Of a DNA stretch of 25,304 bases, positions 1-8,519 are shown piece by piece; positions within the stretch are counted from its first letter, which is position 1, and each line of letters begins with the position of its first letter. This stretch comes from an uncultured Bacteroidales bacterium. Its GTDB lineage: Bacteria; Bacteroidota; Bacteroidia; Bacteroidales; UBA932. The stretch lies in the NCBI GenBank assembly GCA_945982095.1, contig CAMFRR010000001.1, positions 1 to 25,304 on the forward strand, written 5' to 3'. Below the pieces are notes generated by a model. It had not been told where the DNA came from and searched no databases. It saw nothing but the letters and a program-made list of their open reading frames with translations. The position numbers and the translations under genes are program-made.

Positions 1-1919
1 GTTCGGACGTACACCAGCTCACCCGCGAAGGCAAAAGCATAAGCTGTGCGCGTTGGAGCAGGGACGGAAGGCATATTTATTATCTGCAGGGCGGTCAGCT
101 TTACAAGGCTATGTTCAAGGGAGACAGGCTGGGCCGCAAGACTCTGTTGTCGGATGTGGCTGAGGGCATTTCTGAATTCAGTCTCAGTCCTGACGAAAAG
201 ATGATATTGTATGTCAGCACCATACCTGGTCCGGTGAAGGGCCCTTCTGATTTTGACCCTGTACTGGACAAGGCTCAGGCCTATGTTGCCGATGCCCTCA
301 TGTACAGACATTGGGACCATTGGGTAGAGACTACGCCTCGCAGCTTCGTGGCAAGCATGGGCAATGGCCTGATCAGCAAAGACAAGAGCCGTGACATATT
401 GGGCCCTGATGAGCCTTGGGAACTGCCTACTGAGCCATTCGGAGGTATTGAACAGCTTGCCTGGCATCCTGATGGCAAGACCATTGCTTACAGCTGCCGC
501 AAGAAGATGGGCCTGGAATATGCCTTCTCCACCAACTGCGGAATATATCTGTATGACGTGGAAAGCGGTGAGAGCCGCGGATTGAAGACTGACGGCGGCT
601 ATGACACTGACCCGGTATGGAGCCCTGATGGCCGTTATCTGGCGTGGGTGTCAATGGAAAGGGATGGTTATGAGGCTGACAGACAGAGGATTATGCTTTA
701 TGACAGTACAGATGGAAGCATGAGGGAACTGACTGAGGGCTATGAATATGACGCTTCGGGCCTCAAATGGCTGCCTTCTGGAAAAGGTCTGGTGTTCGCT
801 TCCACCATCAAAGCCTTAGGATCACTGTGCTATGTGCCTGTTGAGGGTGGAGTTCAGCGCCTCAGTCCCGAGGAATGGGTTTGCAGTATTGATTCTCCTT
901 TCTACATTGAGGAAGGGGACAGGACTTTCAGCATGCTTACAGGCTATACAACCATGTTCCAGCCTACTGAGCTTGCAAAAGTGGAAATAAGTGCTTCAGG
1001 CTCAAGCATTAAGCAGATAAGTGCAGAGAATGCGCACATATTGGACAAGCTGAACAGCTTGCGTCAGGAGCAGCTGTGCATACGCACTCCGCAGGGCGAG
1101 GACCTGTATTTCTGGGCAATTTATCCGGAAGGCTTCGATGGGGTAAAACATTTTCCTGTTGTGGAGATGTTCAACGGCGGTCCGCAGACTTGTCTGGACC
1201 AGCACTGGAGCTACAGGTGGAATTTCGGCATGATGGCCCACCAGGGTTATGTGGTACTGCTTCCTAACCGTCACGGAGACAGTGGTTTCGGCCAGGCTTG
1301 GAAGGAGCAGATAAGCGGTGATTATCAGGGCCTTAATATGCAGGATTATATGCTTGTGGCCAAATGGGCGAAGGAACAGCCTTGGTGTGGCAAGATAGCC
1401 GGAGTGGGTGCCTCATACGGAGGATTCTCAGTATATAATATGATGGGTATACATAATGGGCTCTTCGACTGTTTCATATCCCATGCCGGTATCTTTGACG
1501 AAAAGATGATGTGGTATACGACTGAGGAGGCTTGGTTCGGCAATTTTGACAATGGAGGTCTGAGGACCTATGAATATACTCCGGGAGAGATGGGGCCTCG
1601 CGGCGATGGCATTACCTTCGGAGGTATGCAGCAGGCCGGCGCTCCTTATGCCGATGTGGAAAAGAGCCGTCACCATTATGCCAATGATCCTTCTTCAAGG
1701 GTCAAGAATTGGAATACCCCTCTGCTTTGCATCCACGGTATGATGGACTTCAGGATTCCATATGAGCAGGGTATGGCGGCCTTCAATGCGGCCCAGATGA
1801 TGGGCGTGCCTTCACGTCTGGTCATTTTCCCTGAGGAAAACCACTGGATTTTGCAGCCTCAGAATGCCCTTTTCTGGCACAGGGAATTCTTCGGATGGCT
1901 GGACAAATGGCTAAAATAA
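1..1919 (+). CDS. S9 family serine peptidase (prolyl oligopeptidase / acylaminoacyl-peptidase type), 5' partial
   Basis: The frame is open from base 3 and the product begins upstream of the window. The ATG at 111 is internal, because the codons before it (SDVHQLTREGKS, then CARWSRDGRHIYYL) are already good beta-propeller sequence. The N-terminal two thirds is a TolB/DPP-like propeller with repeated blade motifs such as WHPDGKTIAY and WSPDGRYLAW. The C-terminal third is an alpha/beta-hydrolase domain with the complete triad, counted from Met 111: Ser435 in GASYGGFS, Asp546 in HGMMDFRIP and His578 in ENHW. The family cleaves short peptides, often at proline or N-acylated ends, usually in the periplasm of Bacteroidota. 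The signal peptide lies outside the window, so location cannot be checked. The stop lies 23 nt before radA on the same strand, so co-transcription is possible. Family call is firm; substrate is unknown. Confidence 0.93.
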   Translation, partial: SDVHQLTREGKSISCARWSRDGRHIYYLQGGQLYKAMFKGDRLGRKTLLSDVAEGISEFSLSPDEKMILYVSTIPGPVKGPSDFDPVLDKAQAYVADALMYRHWDHWVETTPRSFVASMGNGLISKDKSRDILGPDEPWELPTEPFGGIEQLAWHPDGKTIAYSCRKKMGLEYAFSTNCGIYLYDVESGESRGLKTDGGYDTDPVWSPDGRYLAWVSMERDGYEADRQRIMLYDSTDGSMRELTEGYEYDASGLKWLPSGKGLVFASTIKALGSLCYVPVEGGVQRLSPEEWVCSIDSPFYIEEGDRTFSMLTGYTTMFQPTELAKVEISASGSSIKQISAENAHILDKLNSLRQEQLCIRTPQGEDLYFWAIYPEGFDGVKHFPVVEMFNGGPQTCLDQHWSYRWNFGMMAHQGYVVLLPNRHGDSGFGQAWKEQISGDYQGLNMQDYMLVAKWAKEQPWCGKIAGVGASYGGFSVYNMMGIHNGLFDCFISHAGIFDEKMMWYTTEEAWFGNFDNGGLRTYEYTPGEMGPRGDGITFGGMQQAGAPYADVEKSRHHYANDPSSRVKNWNTPLLCIHGMMDFRIPYEQGMAAFNAAQMMGVPSRLVIFPEENHWILQPQNALFWHREFFGWLDKWLK

Positions 1920-1940
1920 GATAAATGGCTAAAATGAGAT
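1905..1940 (+). repeat. 18-bp tandem duplication across the peptidase stop and the radA leader
   Basis: Two adjacent 18-bp units, aaatggctaaaataagat (1905-1922) and aaatggctaaaatgagat (1923-1940), differ at one base. Copy 1 holds the last codons and TAA stop of the S9 peptidase. Copy 2 fills the gap before radA. The true radA start at 1943 lies in a third, degenerate match to the first seven bases (aaatggc). Copy 2 also creates a tiny reading frame, MAKMR-stop (1925-1942), whose TAA touches the radA ATG. Confidence 0.85.
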
Positions 1941-1942
1941 AA

Positions 1943-3322
1943 ATGGCAGGGGCAAAGATAAAGACAGCATTCTTCTGTACCGAATGCGGAAACGAGTCTC
2001 CCAAGTGGATGGGCCAGTGCCCGGCTTGTGGGGCTTGGAACACTATGGTGGAGGAGAAGGTGGCTACAGGGGCAGGAGCCAAGGCCCCAGCTTCATCATC
2101 CTTCAGAAGAGTGGGTTCAGGGAGTGAGCCTGTGAAACTGTCCCAGGTAAATGCCCATTCCGAGGGCGAGCGCATTTCCTTGAATATGTCCGAACTCGAC
2201 CGCCTTCTGGGTGGCGGACTCGTGCGCGGTTCGCTGGTGCTTCTGGGCGGAGAGCCGGGCATAGGCAAATCCACCCTCTCCCTCCAGATTCCACTCATGA
2301 ATCCCCAGTTGTCGGTCCTGTATGTTACGGGTGAGGAAAGCGTAAATCAGGTGAAGATGCGTGCTGACAGGCTGGGAGGTGACTATAGCAACTGCTACAT
2401 ATACAGCGAGACCTGCATGGAGGATATCATTGCCTATGCCAAGAAACTCAAGCCTGATATGCTGGTTGTGGATTCGGTGCAGACTATGGCTACTTCGGCT
2501 GTGGACGGAGCACCGGGCAGCGTGACTCAGGTCAGGCTCTGCACCACGGAACTTCTTGGATTTGCCAAAGAGAGCGGAACCCCTGTGATACTCATAGGCC
2601 ACATAACCAAGGAAGGCAGTATTGCCGGACCTAAAGTGCTGGAACACATAGTGGATGTGGTGTTGCAGTTCGAGGGTGATAACAGAGGAGCCTACAGGCT
2701 GCTTCGTGGCATCAAGAACCGTTTCGGCAGCTGCTCGGAACTGGCCGTCTTCGAAATGACGGGCAATGGGCTGCGTGAAGTGACCAACCCTTCCCAGCTG
2801 CTTATCCCCATGCATGATGAGGGCTTGAGCGGAGTGGGAATTGCAGCCATAATTGACGGAACCAGACCTTTCCTCATTGAAACCCAGGCCCTGGTTTCCT
2901 CTGCTGCATATGGAACACCCCAGCGCAGCGCAACTGGTTTCGATCAGAGACGTCTGAACATGCTGCTTGCCGTGCTGGAACGCAGGGCGGGCTTCAAACT
3001 GGGACAAAAAGATGTTTTCATAAATATGGCAGGAGGTATGAGAGTTATGGACCCTGCCTGCGATATGGCAGTCATCTCAGCTGTTCTGAGCAGCAATTTC
3101 GACCTGCCTTTGCCTTCGGACGTATGTTTTGCCGCAGAAATAGGACTAAGCGGCGAAATTAGGCCTGTGGGCCAGATGGAGCGCCGTATCACTGAGGCCG
3201 AACGTCTGGGTTTCAAGAAGATATACCTGTCCAAATATGCTTCCCTGGAAGGGGTACACAGCTCTATAGAAACAGTACAGGTCGGCGATGTGGCCGACCT
3301 GGTACGCAAACTGTTCCGTTGA
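1943..3322 (+). CDS. radA: DNA repair protein RadA (Sms)
   Basis: RadA is a RecA-like ATPase that drives branch migration of recombination intermediates in the cytoplasm. The 459-residue length is normal. The N-terminal zinc finger is C12-x2-C15 ... C26-x2-C29. The Walker A motif GGEPGIGKS runs from residue 102 with the lysine at 109. The RadA-specific KNRFGS motif is at 258-263. A Lon-protease-like C-terminal domain includes DVFINMAGG. The ATG at 1943 is chosen because the next in-frame upstream ATG (1925) meets a stop at 1940-1942. The gene lies 23 nt after the S9 peptidase. Its TGA directly abuts the stop codon of the convergent permease-Fmt gene, leaving no room for an intergenic terminator. 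Confidence 0.97.
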   Translation: MAGAKIKTAFFCTECGNESPKWMGQCPACGAWNTMVEEKVATGAGAKAPASSSFRRVGSGSEPVKLSQVNAHSEGERISLNMSELDRLLGGGLVRGSLVLLGGEPGIGKSTLSLQIPLMNPQLSVLYVTGEESVNQVKMRADRLGGDYSNCYIYSETCMEDIIAYAKKLKPDMLVVDSVQTMATSAVDGAPGSVTQVRLCTTELLGFAKESGTPVILIGHITKEGSIAGPKVLEHIVDVVLQFEGDNRGAYRLLRGIKNRFGSCSELAVFEMTGNGLREVTNPSQLLIPMHDEGLSGVGIAAIIDGTRPFLIETQALVSSAAYGTPQRSATGFDQRRLNMLLAVLERRAGFKLGQKDVFINMAGGMRVMDPACDMAVISAVLSSNFDLPLPSDVCFAAEIGLSGEIRPVGQMERRITEAERLGFKKIYLSKYASLEGVHSSIETVQVGDVADLVRKLFR

Positions 3323-4360
3323 TTATTCCGTTGTTTCGCTTTCGTGGACGCGGCGTATGAACTCGCGTGAGCTGCCTTTGTCCAAAGTGCAGTCCTGAAT
3401 ATTGTGATATCCGCGCAGGAAATCGGTGACATCCATACGTTTCTTTCCGGCAAGCTGTATGTCAAGCAGTTTCACGGCACCGTCGGATGTCTTCACTGCA
3501 AAATAGCTCTTGCCGTCGCTTATTATGCTGCCCGGAGCAAGCTTGGCATCATAGGAGATTTCCCCATCTGCAAGCTTTGCTGCCTTGAATATCTTGAGGC
3601 CTGTAACCTTGCCTGCTGCATCAGTAAGACCTGTGTATGCACAAGGATAATCCGACAGACCGCGTATGAGATTCACTATATGCTTGGACGTATCATCCCA
3701 ATCTACATGGCACAGCTCCTTGGCGATTTTCGGAGCCTTGTGCAGAATCTCAGAACCCTGGATGAAACTCTTCTGAACGCGTATTTCAAGGGATTGCTCT
3801 ATCATTCCTTCCACAGTATCGAGCACCACCTTTGCGCCCATTTCCATAAGGGCGTCGTGCACGTCGGCTGCGCTGTCCTCAGGCTTGATTACATACTGCT
3901 CGCGCAGCATGATTTTGCCCGTATCCACGCCTTTGTCTATGAGGAATGAAGTTACGCCTGTCGCCCTGTCGCCGTTTATCACAGCCCAATTGATAGGAGC
4001 TGCGCCTCTGTACTGAGGCAGCATCGCAGCATGGAGGTTGAATGTGCCGAGGCGAGGCATGCTGTATACTTCCTCAGGCAAGAGCCTGAATGCCACAACT
4101 ACGAAAATGTCAGGCTTGAGGGCCTTCAGCTGCTCCAGGAACTCAGGGTCTTTCATTTTGACAGGCTGCAGCACAGGGATGCCGTGTTCCACTGCGAATT
4201 TCTTCACTGCGCTTTCATTCATCTGCATTCCTCTGCCGGCTGGCTTGTCTGGCACAGTTACCACTGCGCTTATCTTGTAGCCATTGTCCAACAGTGTCTT
4301 CAATGGGGCCACCGCAAACTCAGGCGTACCCATATAAACTATATTTGTCTTTTTGAACAT
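3323..4360 (-). other. fmt: Fmt module of the fusion, with possible internal start at Met486
   Basis: This marks the part that would be a free-standing fmt gene (345 codons plus stop) if translation restarted at the ATG at 4360-4358. The sequence before that ATG is purine-rich (TTCTTCAGAAGA) but too close to be a classic Shine-Dalgarno site, which Bacteroidota rarely depend on anyway. The residue numbering relative to E. coli Fmt fits this Met being the ancestral start. No stop codon separates it from the permease frame. Confidence 0.6.
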
Positions 4361-5815
4361 TCTTCTGAAGAAAAGTTTTATCTTGCTGTAAATCAATTTG
4401 ATATTCTCGTTGCTGATTATAGCCTGGTCGTTGATTGCCTTCCAAGTGAGGAAAGCGCCTATAGGCAAGAGCACATATGTGGCTATGAATGCACCCGAAA
4501 CCGGATCTATGGAACCGTCCCTTGCCATCTTCGTACCAATGATATCCACTATATAGTACAATACGAAGAAGAGTATTGACACTATGGCCGGCACGCCCAA
4601 TCCTCCCTTGCGGATCAAAGCTCCCAGAGGGGCTCCGATGAAAAAGAGTATGAAACATACCAGGGCCAGGGCGAATTTCTTGTATATTTCAAGGTCAATC
4701 AGCTTCAGGAGCAGAGACGGATGCGCCGTTTCCCTGTCGAAAGAAGAAAGGGTGGTCACATAGCTGTTGAGCTTGTTCACCGCCATTTCGTAGTGGCGTA
4801 TCTCATTCTCAAGGCTTGTCTCCTTCACGAGCCCCATGTCGAAGATGCTTTCGTGATTGCTCATGAAGACGCTGTCCAGCTGGACCATATGGCTGAAAGT
4901 CCTGTCATCCATCAGCACCTGATACTGCTTGGCACGAGTCTCGGTGAGCTGGGTGCGTATGGAATCCTGGTCTTGAATCAAATCATTAAGGCTCATGGAC
5001 TTGGCCTGGTCTGAATATTTTCCGGTCTTGCTCTTTTCGAAGCTGTAGTGTTCCAGAGCTATGGTCATCTCCTGCTTCTCGAAGCTGGTTCGGCGTATGT
5101 CCCTGGTGGTGTCGCGGTAGTTGGTCTTGTTGCTTTCCTCGTAGTTCGTACCATGGAACATTATGAAACTGAGGCTCTTCTTGTCCTTTGCCATACGCAG
5201 CATGGCTGAATCGGCGAGGGTCACGGAGATGTTGCCGTTATTGGAGCTGTGGTTATACACCATCACTCCGTGCATCATTCCGGTCTTCTTGTCATTGCGC
5301 TCAACCCTGAGTATGTAGTCGTCAATACCGTCGTAGAAGGTTTTGGTAGGAATCTTGATCTCGTTTTTGGTCTTGAGTATATCCTCCCTGAGTGTATATG
5401 TCCTGTTATAGGCTACAGGTACCAGGTTGTTGGCAATGAAGAAGGCTCCTACGGCGATAAAGAAGCTCGCAACCATGAGAGGGGCCATGATTCGTGTCAG
5501 AGATACGCCTGATGCCTTGATGGCGGTGAGCTCGCTGTTTTCGGCCAGGCTTCCCATAGTCATCATTGAGGCCAGCACTGAGGCCAGCGGAAGGGAAAGG
5601 GGGAGCATAATGCAGGCTCCGCACATCAGGAATTCGAGTATGACACCCAATCCCAGGCCCTTGCCCACAAGTTCGTCAATATACAGCCACAAGAACTGCA
5701 GAAGCAGGATGAATATCACCACCATAAGGATCGCTATAAACGGCCCTATGAAGGAGGTCAGCAGATATCTGTCCAGCTTCTTCAGTACTTGTATATGTAT
5801 CTTATTCTTTCGCAA
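3323..5815 (-). CDS. fmt: Fused LptF/LptG-family permease and methionyl-tRNA formyltransferase
   Basis: One uninterrupted 830-codon frame encodes two normally separate proteins. Residues 1-485 are a YjgP/YjgQ (LptF/LptG) permease, the inner-membrane part of the LPS export ABC transporter. Three N-terminal membrane segments (about 22-47, 58-88, 108-132) and three C-terminal ones (about 381-401, 408-427, 442-460) flank a periplasmic region. Residues 486-830 are a full Fmt, which formylates initiator Met-tRNA. It begins MFKKTNIVYMGTPEF and has NLHAAMLPQYRGAAPI and GVDTG. Counted from Met486, the catalytic residues fall at Asn108, His110 and Asp146, the same numbers as in E. coli Fmt (N593, H595, D631 here). 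The linker is only about 25 residues and should be cytoplasmic. The start is TTG, 2 nt after the alaS stop; no nearby ATG precedes the first membrane helix. Either a true fusion is made, or Fmt is also started internally at 4360. Confidence 0.9.
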   Translation of the reverse strand: MRKNKIHIQVLKKLDRYLLTSFIGPFIAILMVVIFILLLQFLWLYIDELVGKGLGLGVILEFLMCGACIMLPLSLPLASVLASMMTMGSLAENSELTAIKASGVSLTRIMAPLMVASFFIAVGAFFIANNLVPVAYNRTYTLREDILKTKNEIKIPTKTFYDGIDDYILRVERNDKKTGMMHGVMVYNHSSNNGNISVTLADSAMLRMAKDKKSLSFIMFHGTNYEESNKTNYRDTTRDIRRTSFEKQEMTIALEHYSFEKSKTGKYSDQAKSMSLNDLIQDQDSIRTQLTETRAKQYQVLMDDRTFSHMVQLDSVFMSNHESIFDMGLVKETSLENEIRHYEMAVNKLNSYVTTLSSFDRETAHPSLLLKLIDLEIYKKFALALVCFILFFIGAPLGALIRKGGLGVPAIVSILFFVLYYIVDIIGTKMARDGSIDPVSGAFIATYVLLPIGAFLTWKAINDQAIISNENIKLIYSKIKLFFRRMFKKTNIVYMGTPEFAVAPLKTLLDNGYKISAVVTVPDKPAGRGMQMNESAVKKFAVEHGIPVLQPVKMKDPEFLEQLKALKPDIFVVVAFRLLPEEVYSMPRLGTFNLHAAMLPQYRGAAPINWAVINGDRATGVTSFLIDKGVDTGKIMLREQYVIKPEDSAADVHDALMEMGAKVVLDTVEGMIEQSLEIRVQKSFIQGSEILHKAPKIAKELCHVDWDDTSKHIVNLIRGLSDYPCAYTGLTDAAGKVTGLKIFKAAKLADGEISYDAKLAPGSIISDGKSYFAVKTSDGAVKLLDIQLAGKKRMDVTDFLRGYHNIQDCTLDKGSSREFIRRVHESETTE

Positions 5816-5817
5816 AA

Positions 5818-8433
5818 TTAAGCAAGTGCGGCGCGTTTCAGTTCCTCAAAGGCCTGTGGCAGACCTGCAACATTCTTGCCGCCTGCACTTGCGAGGCCAG
5901 GCTGTCCGCCACCGCCGCCCTGTATGTTCTTGGCTGCGTTGCGAATGTCGCTGCCGGCATTTTTTCCGGCTTTTACGAGGTCGGCACTGTACATGACGAG
6001 CAGGTTAGGCTTGTCCATCCATTCGAATGCAGCCACAAGGGCTGTGTTCTCAGCCTCTTTCTGAATCATAAGGGCTGCATCGCGAAGCATGGTAGGGTTC
6101 ACTTTGAAGTCTATGGCGATAAGCTTGCGTCCGTTTACCTCTTCGGCCTGCTGCATGAGGCTGTTCTTGAGCTGGGCTGCCCTTTCTTTTGCCAGAGCCT
6201 CTATTTCCTTGCGGTATTTCTCATTCTCTCCCAAGAGCTTCTTCAGGGCTCCCAGCAGGTCAGGGGCATTATTGAACAGGGCCCTTGTGTCACGCAGCAG
6301 ATTCTCCATTGCATCAACGCAATCCTCTGCATAACGGCCTGTGCATGCCTCTACACGGCGTATGCCCGCAGCTACGGCGCTTTCAGAAGTGATCTTGAAG
6401 AAACCTATGTTGCCTGTAGCAGAGCTGTGTACGCCGCCGCAGAGCTCGACGCTCTCGCCGAAACGCACTACGCGAACCTTGTCTCCATATTTCTCTCCGA
6501 AAAGAGCCATGGCGCCCATTTCCTTAGCCTCTTCCATTGTGGCCTCGCGTTTCTCATCCAGAATGTAGTTCCTGCGAATCAGCTCATTGACACGGTTCTC
6601 CACCATATCTATCTGCTCGTCAGTCATTTTCTCGAAGTGAGAGAAGTCGAAACGCAGGTATTTGTCACATACATAGGAACCTTTCTGCTCCACATGAGTG
6701 CCGAGGATTTCTCTCAAGGCCTGGTGCAGGAGGTGGGTAGCAGAGTGGTTTGCGGAAATGTTGTTCCTTCTCTCCACGTCCACTGCGAGACGGAAGCTGT
6801 CTGTGCAGTTCTGAGGAATCCTGTCCAGAATATGTATGGTAAGACCGTTCTCCTTGACTGTGTTGAGCACCTTGATTTTTTCTCCGTCTGCAGACTCAAC
6901 GTAGCCTGTATCTCCTACCTGTCCGCCCATCTCGCCATAGAAAGGAGTGCGGTCGAACACGGCCTGTATGCTTTCCTTGCCGCCTGTCTTCACTATGCGG
7001 TGACGGCAGAGCACAGCGTCTTCCACTTCAGTGGTATCATAACCCAGGAATTGAATGTCAGTACATGGGTTCAATTCGTTCCAGTCTCCGAACTCGTTTG
7101 AGGTGGCCGCGCGGGCACGCTCTTTCTGCTTCTGAAGCTCGGACTCGAACACCTTGAGGTCCACTGTGAATCCGTTTTCAGACGCGATGAGCTCTGTGAG
7201 ATCTATAGGGAAGCCGTAAGTGTCGTAGAGCTTGAAGGCGTCTTCGCCTGAGATGACTTTGTTCTCTCCGGCATTTTTCATATGCTCGTTGAGCAGGGCG
7301 ATACCCTTGTCGAGAGTCTTGAAGAAAGCAAGCTCCTCAGCCTTGATGGTGTTGGAAATCAGTTTCTGCTGGGCCACTATTTCAGGGAAGAACTCTCCCA
7401 TGTCGTCTATCAGCTGCGGTACGAGCAGGCAGAGGAAAGGCTCCTGCATGCCGAGGAAAGTGTAGCCGTAACGTACGGCGCGGCGCAGGATGCGGCGTAT
7501 CACATAGCCGGCCTTGTTGTTTGAAGGGAGCTGGCCGTCAGCAATGGAGAAACTGATGGCGCGAATGTGGTCGGCAATCACCCTCATGGCAACGGCAACG
7601 TCGCCGCCCTCAGAATATTTGTGGCCGCTGAGCTCTTCTATCTTGGCAATCATGCCTGTAAACACGTCGGTGTCATAATTGCTCTGCTTGCCCTGCATGG
7701 CCATGCAGAGGCGCTCAAAGCCCATACCCGTATCCACGTTCTTTGCAGGAAGGTTCTCGAGCGAACCGTCAGCCTTGCGGTTGAACTGCATGAACACCAG
7801 GTTCCATATCTCTATAACCAGATGGTGTCCTGTGTTCACGAGAGATGCGCCGTCAACTGCTGCACGCTCGGCTTCGTCACGCAGGTCAATATGTATCTCT
7901 GAACAAGGACCGCATGGGCCTGTGTCACCCATCTCCCAGAAATTGTCGTGTTTGTTGCCCTTGAGTATGCGCTCTTTAGGAAGGTGTTTCTCCCAGGCAG
8001 CAAAAGCCTCGCTGTCAAACTCGGTGCCGTCCTCTTCGCTGCCTTCGAATACTGTGGCATAGAGGCGCTGAGGATCCAGCTTGTAAACTTCGGTCAGAAG
8101 TTCCCAGGCCCAGTCTATGGCCTCGGTTTTGAAATAGTCACCGAAGCTCCAGTTGCCCAGCATCTCGAACATTGTGTGGTGGTAGGAATCATGGCCCACT
8201 TCCTCGAGGTCATTGTGTTTGCCGCTCACCCTCAGACACTTCTGTGTGTCGCAAACCCTTTTGTATTTGGGAACGCTGTTGCCCAGGAACCAATCCTTGA
8301 ACTGGTTCATTCCGGCATTAGTGAACATCAGCGTAGGGTCATTCTTTACAACCATTGGGGCAGAAGCCACCACTTGGTGATTTTTTGAAGCGAAAAAATC
8401 CAAAAAAGCGCGTCTTATTTCTTTAGATGTCAT
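5818..8433 (-). CDS. alaS: Alanyl-tRNA synthetase
   Basis: AlaS charges tRNA-Ala and edits mischarged Ser/Gly. The 871-residue length is typical. The class II catalytic domain is N-terminal (MTSKEIRRAFLDFFASKNH, then FTNAGMNQFKD). The editing domain carries the zinc ligands H563-x3-H567 (HSATH) and C665-x3-H669 (CGGVH). The C-Ala domain ends with a glycine run at about 840-845. The ATG at 8433 is supported by homology at the extreme N-terminus and by a promoter-like element 41 nt upstream. The gene is followed after 2 nt by the permease-Fmt fusion, so two tRNA-related activities, alanylation and initiator formylation, appear to share one transcript. Confidence 0.98.
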   Translation of the reverse strand: MTSKEIRRAFLDFFASKNHQVVASAPMVVKNDPTLMFTNAGMNQFKDWFLGNSVPKYKRVCDTQKCLRVSGKHNDLEEVGHDSYHHTMFEMLGNWSFGDYFKTEAIDWAWELLTEVYKLDPQRLYATVFEGSEEDGTEFDSEAFAAWEKHLPKERILKGNKHDNFWEMGDTGPCGPCSEIHIDLRDEAERAAVDGASLVNTGHHLVIEIWNLVFMQFNRKADGSLENLPAKNVDTGMGFERLCMAMQGKQSNYDTDVFTGMIAKIEELSGHKYSEGGDVAVAMRVIADHIRAISFSIADGQLPSNNKAGYVIRRILRRAVRYGYTFLGMQEPFLCLLVPQLIDDMGEFFPEIVAQQKLISNTIKAEELAFFKTLDKGIALLNEHMKNAGENKVISGEDAFKLYDTYGFPIDLTELIASENGFTVDLKVFESELQKQKERARAATSNEFGDWNELNPCTDIQFLGYDTTEVEDAVLCRHRIVKTGGKESIQAVFDRTPFYGEMGGQVGDTGYVESADGEKIKVLNTVKENGLTIHILDRIPQNCTDSFRLAVDVERRNNISANHSATHLLHQALREILGTHVEQKGSYVCDKYLRFDFSHFEKMTDEQIDMVENRVNELIRRNYILDEKREATMEEAKEMGAMALFGEKYGDKVRVVRFGESVELCGGVHSSATGNIGFFKITSESAVAAGIRRVEACTGRYAEDCVDAMENLLRDTRALFNNAPDLLGALKKLLGENEKYRKEIEALAKERAAQLKNSLMQQAEEVNGRKLIAIDFKVNPTMLRDAALMIQKEAENTALVAAFEWMDKPNLLVMYSADLVKAGKNAGSDIRNAAKNIQGGGGGQPGLASAGGKNVAGLPQAFEELKRAALA

Positions 8434-8473
8434 AACTCTATATTTGTTCTATCTCAATTAGGCATTTAACTTG

Positions 8474-8481
8474 CAAAATTA
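8474..8481 (-). promoter_or_regulatory. Putative Bacteroidota promoter -7 element for alaS
   Basis: On the minus strand this reads TAATTTTG, matching the TAnnTTTG -7 consensus of the Bacteroidota primary sigma factor. Transcription would begin near 8468, giving a leader of roughly 35 nt to the alaS ATG at 8433. No convincing -33 TTG was found at the usual spacing. Confidence 0.5.
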
Positions 8482-8503
8482 CACAAATTTCCGTAAATAA
8501 TAG

Positions 8504-8511
8504 TATATTTG
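8504..8511 (+). promoter_or_regulatory. Putative -7 element for the M23 peptidase operon, implying a near-leaderless mRNA
   Basis: TATATTTG matches TAnnTTTG. The start codon at 8520 lies only 8 nt after the element, so the mRNA would have almost no leader. A perfect 10-bp palindrome, TGCATATGCA (8515-8524), covers the predicted start site and the ATG. No clear -33 TTG is present. Confidence 0.5.
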
Positions 8512-8519
8512 TCCTGCAT

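Noticed and set aside
2117..3007. 296-codon open frame on the minus strand opposite radA
   Set aside because: It lies fully inside a well-supported radA gene, is rich in His/Gln/Cys without domain motifs, and fits the pattern of an antisense shadow of a biased coding frame.
5813..5820. TAATTTTG on the minus strand as a promoter -7 element before the permease-Fmt gene
   Set aside because: It is formed by the alaS stop codon plus the TTG start. A transcript from it would begin downstream of the proposed start codon.
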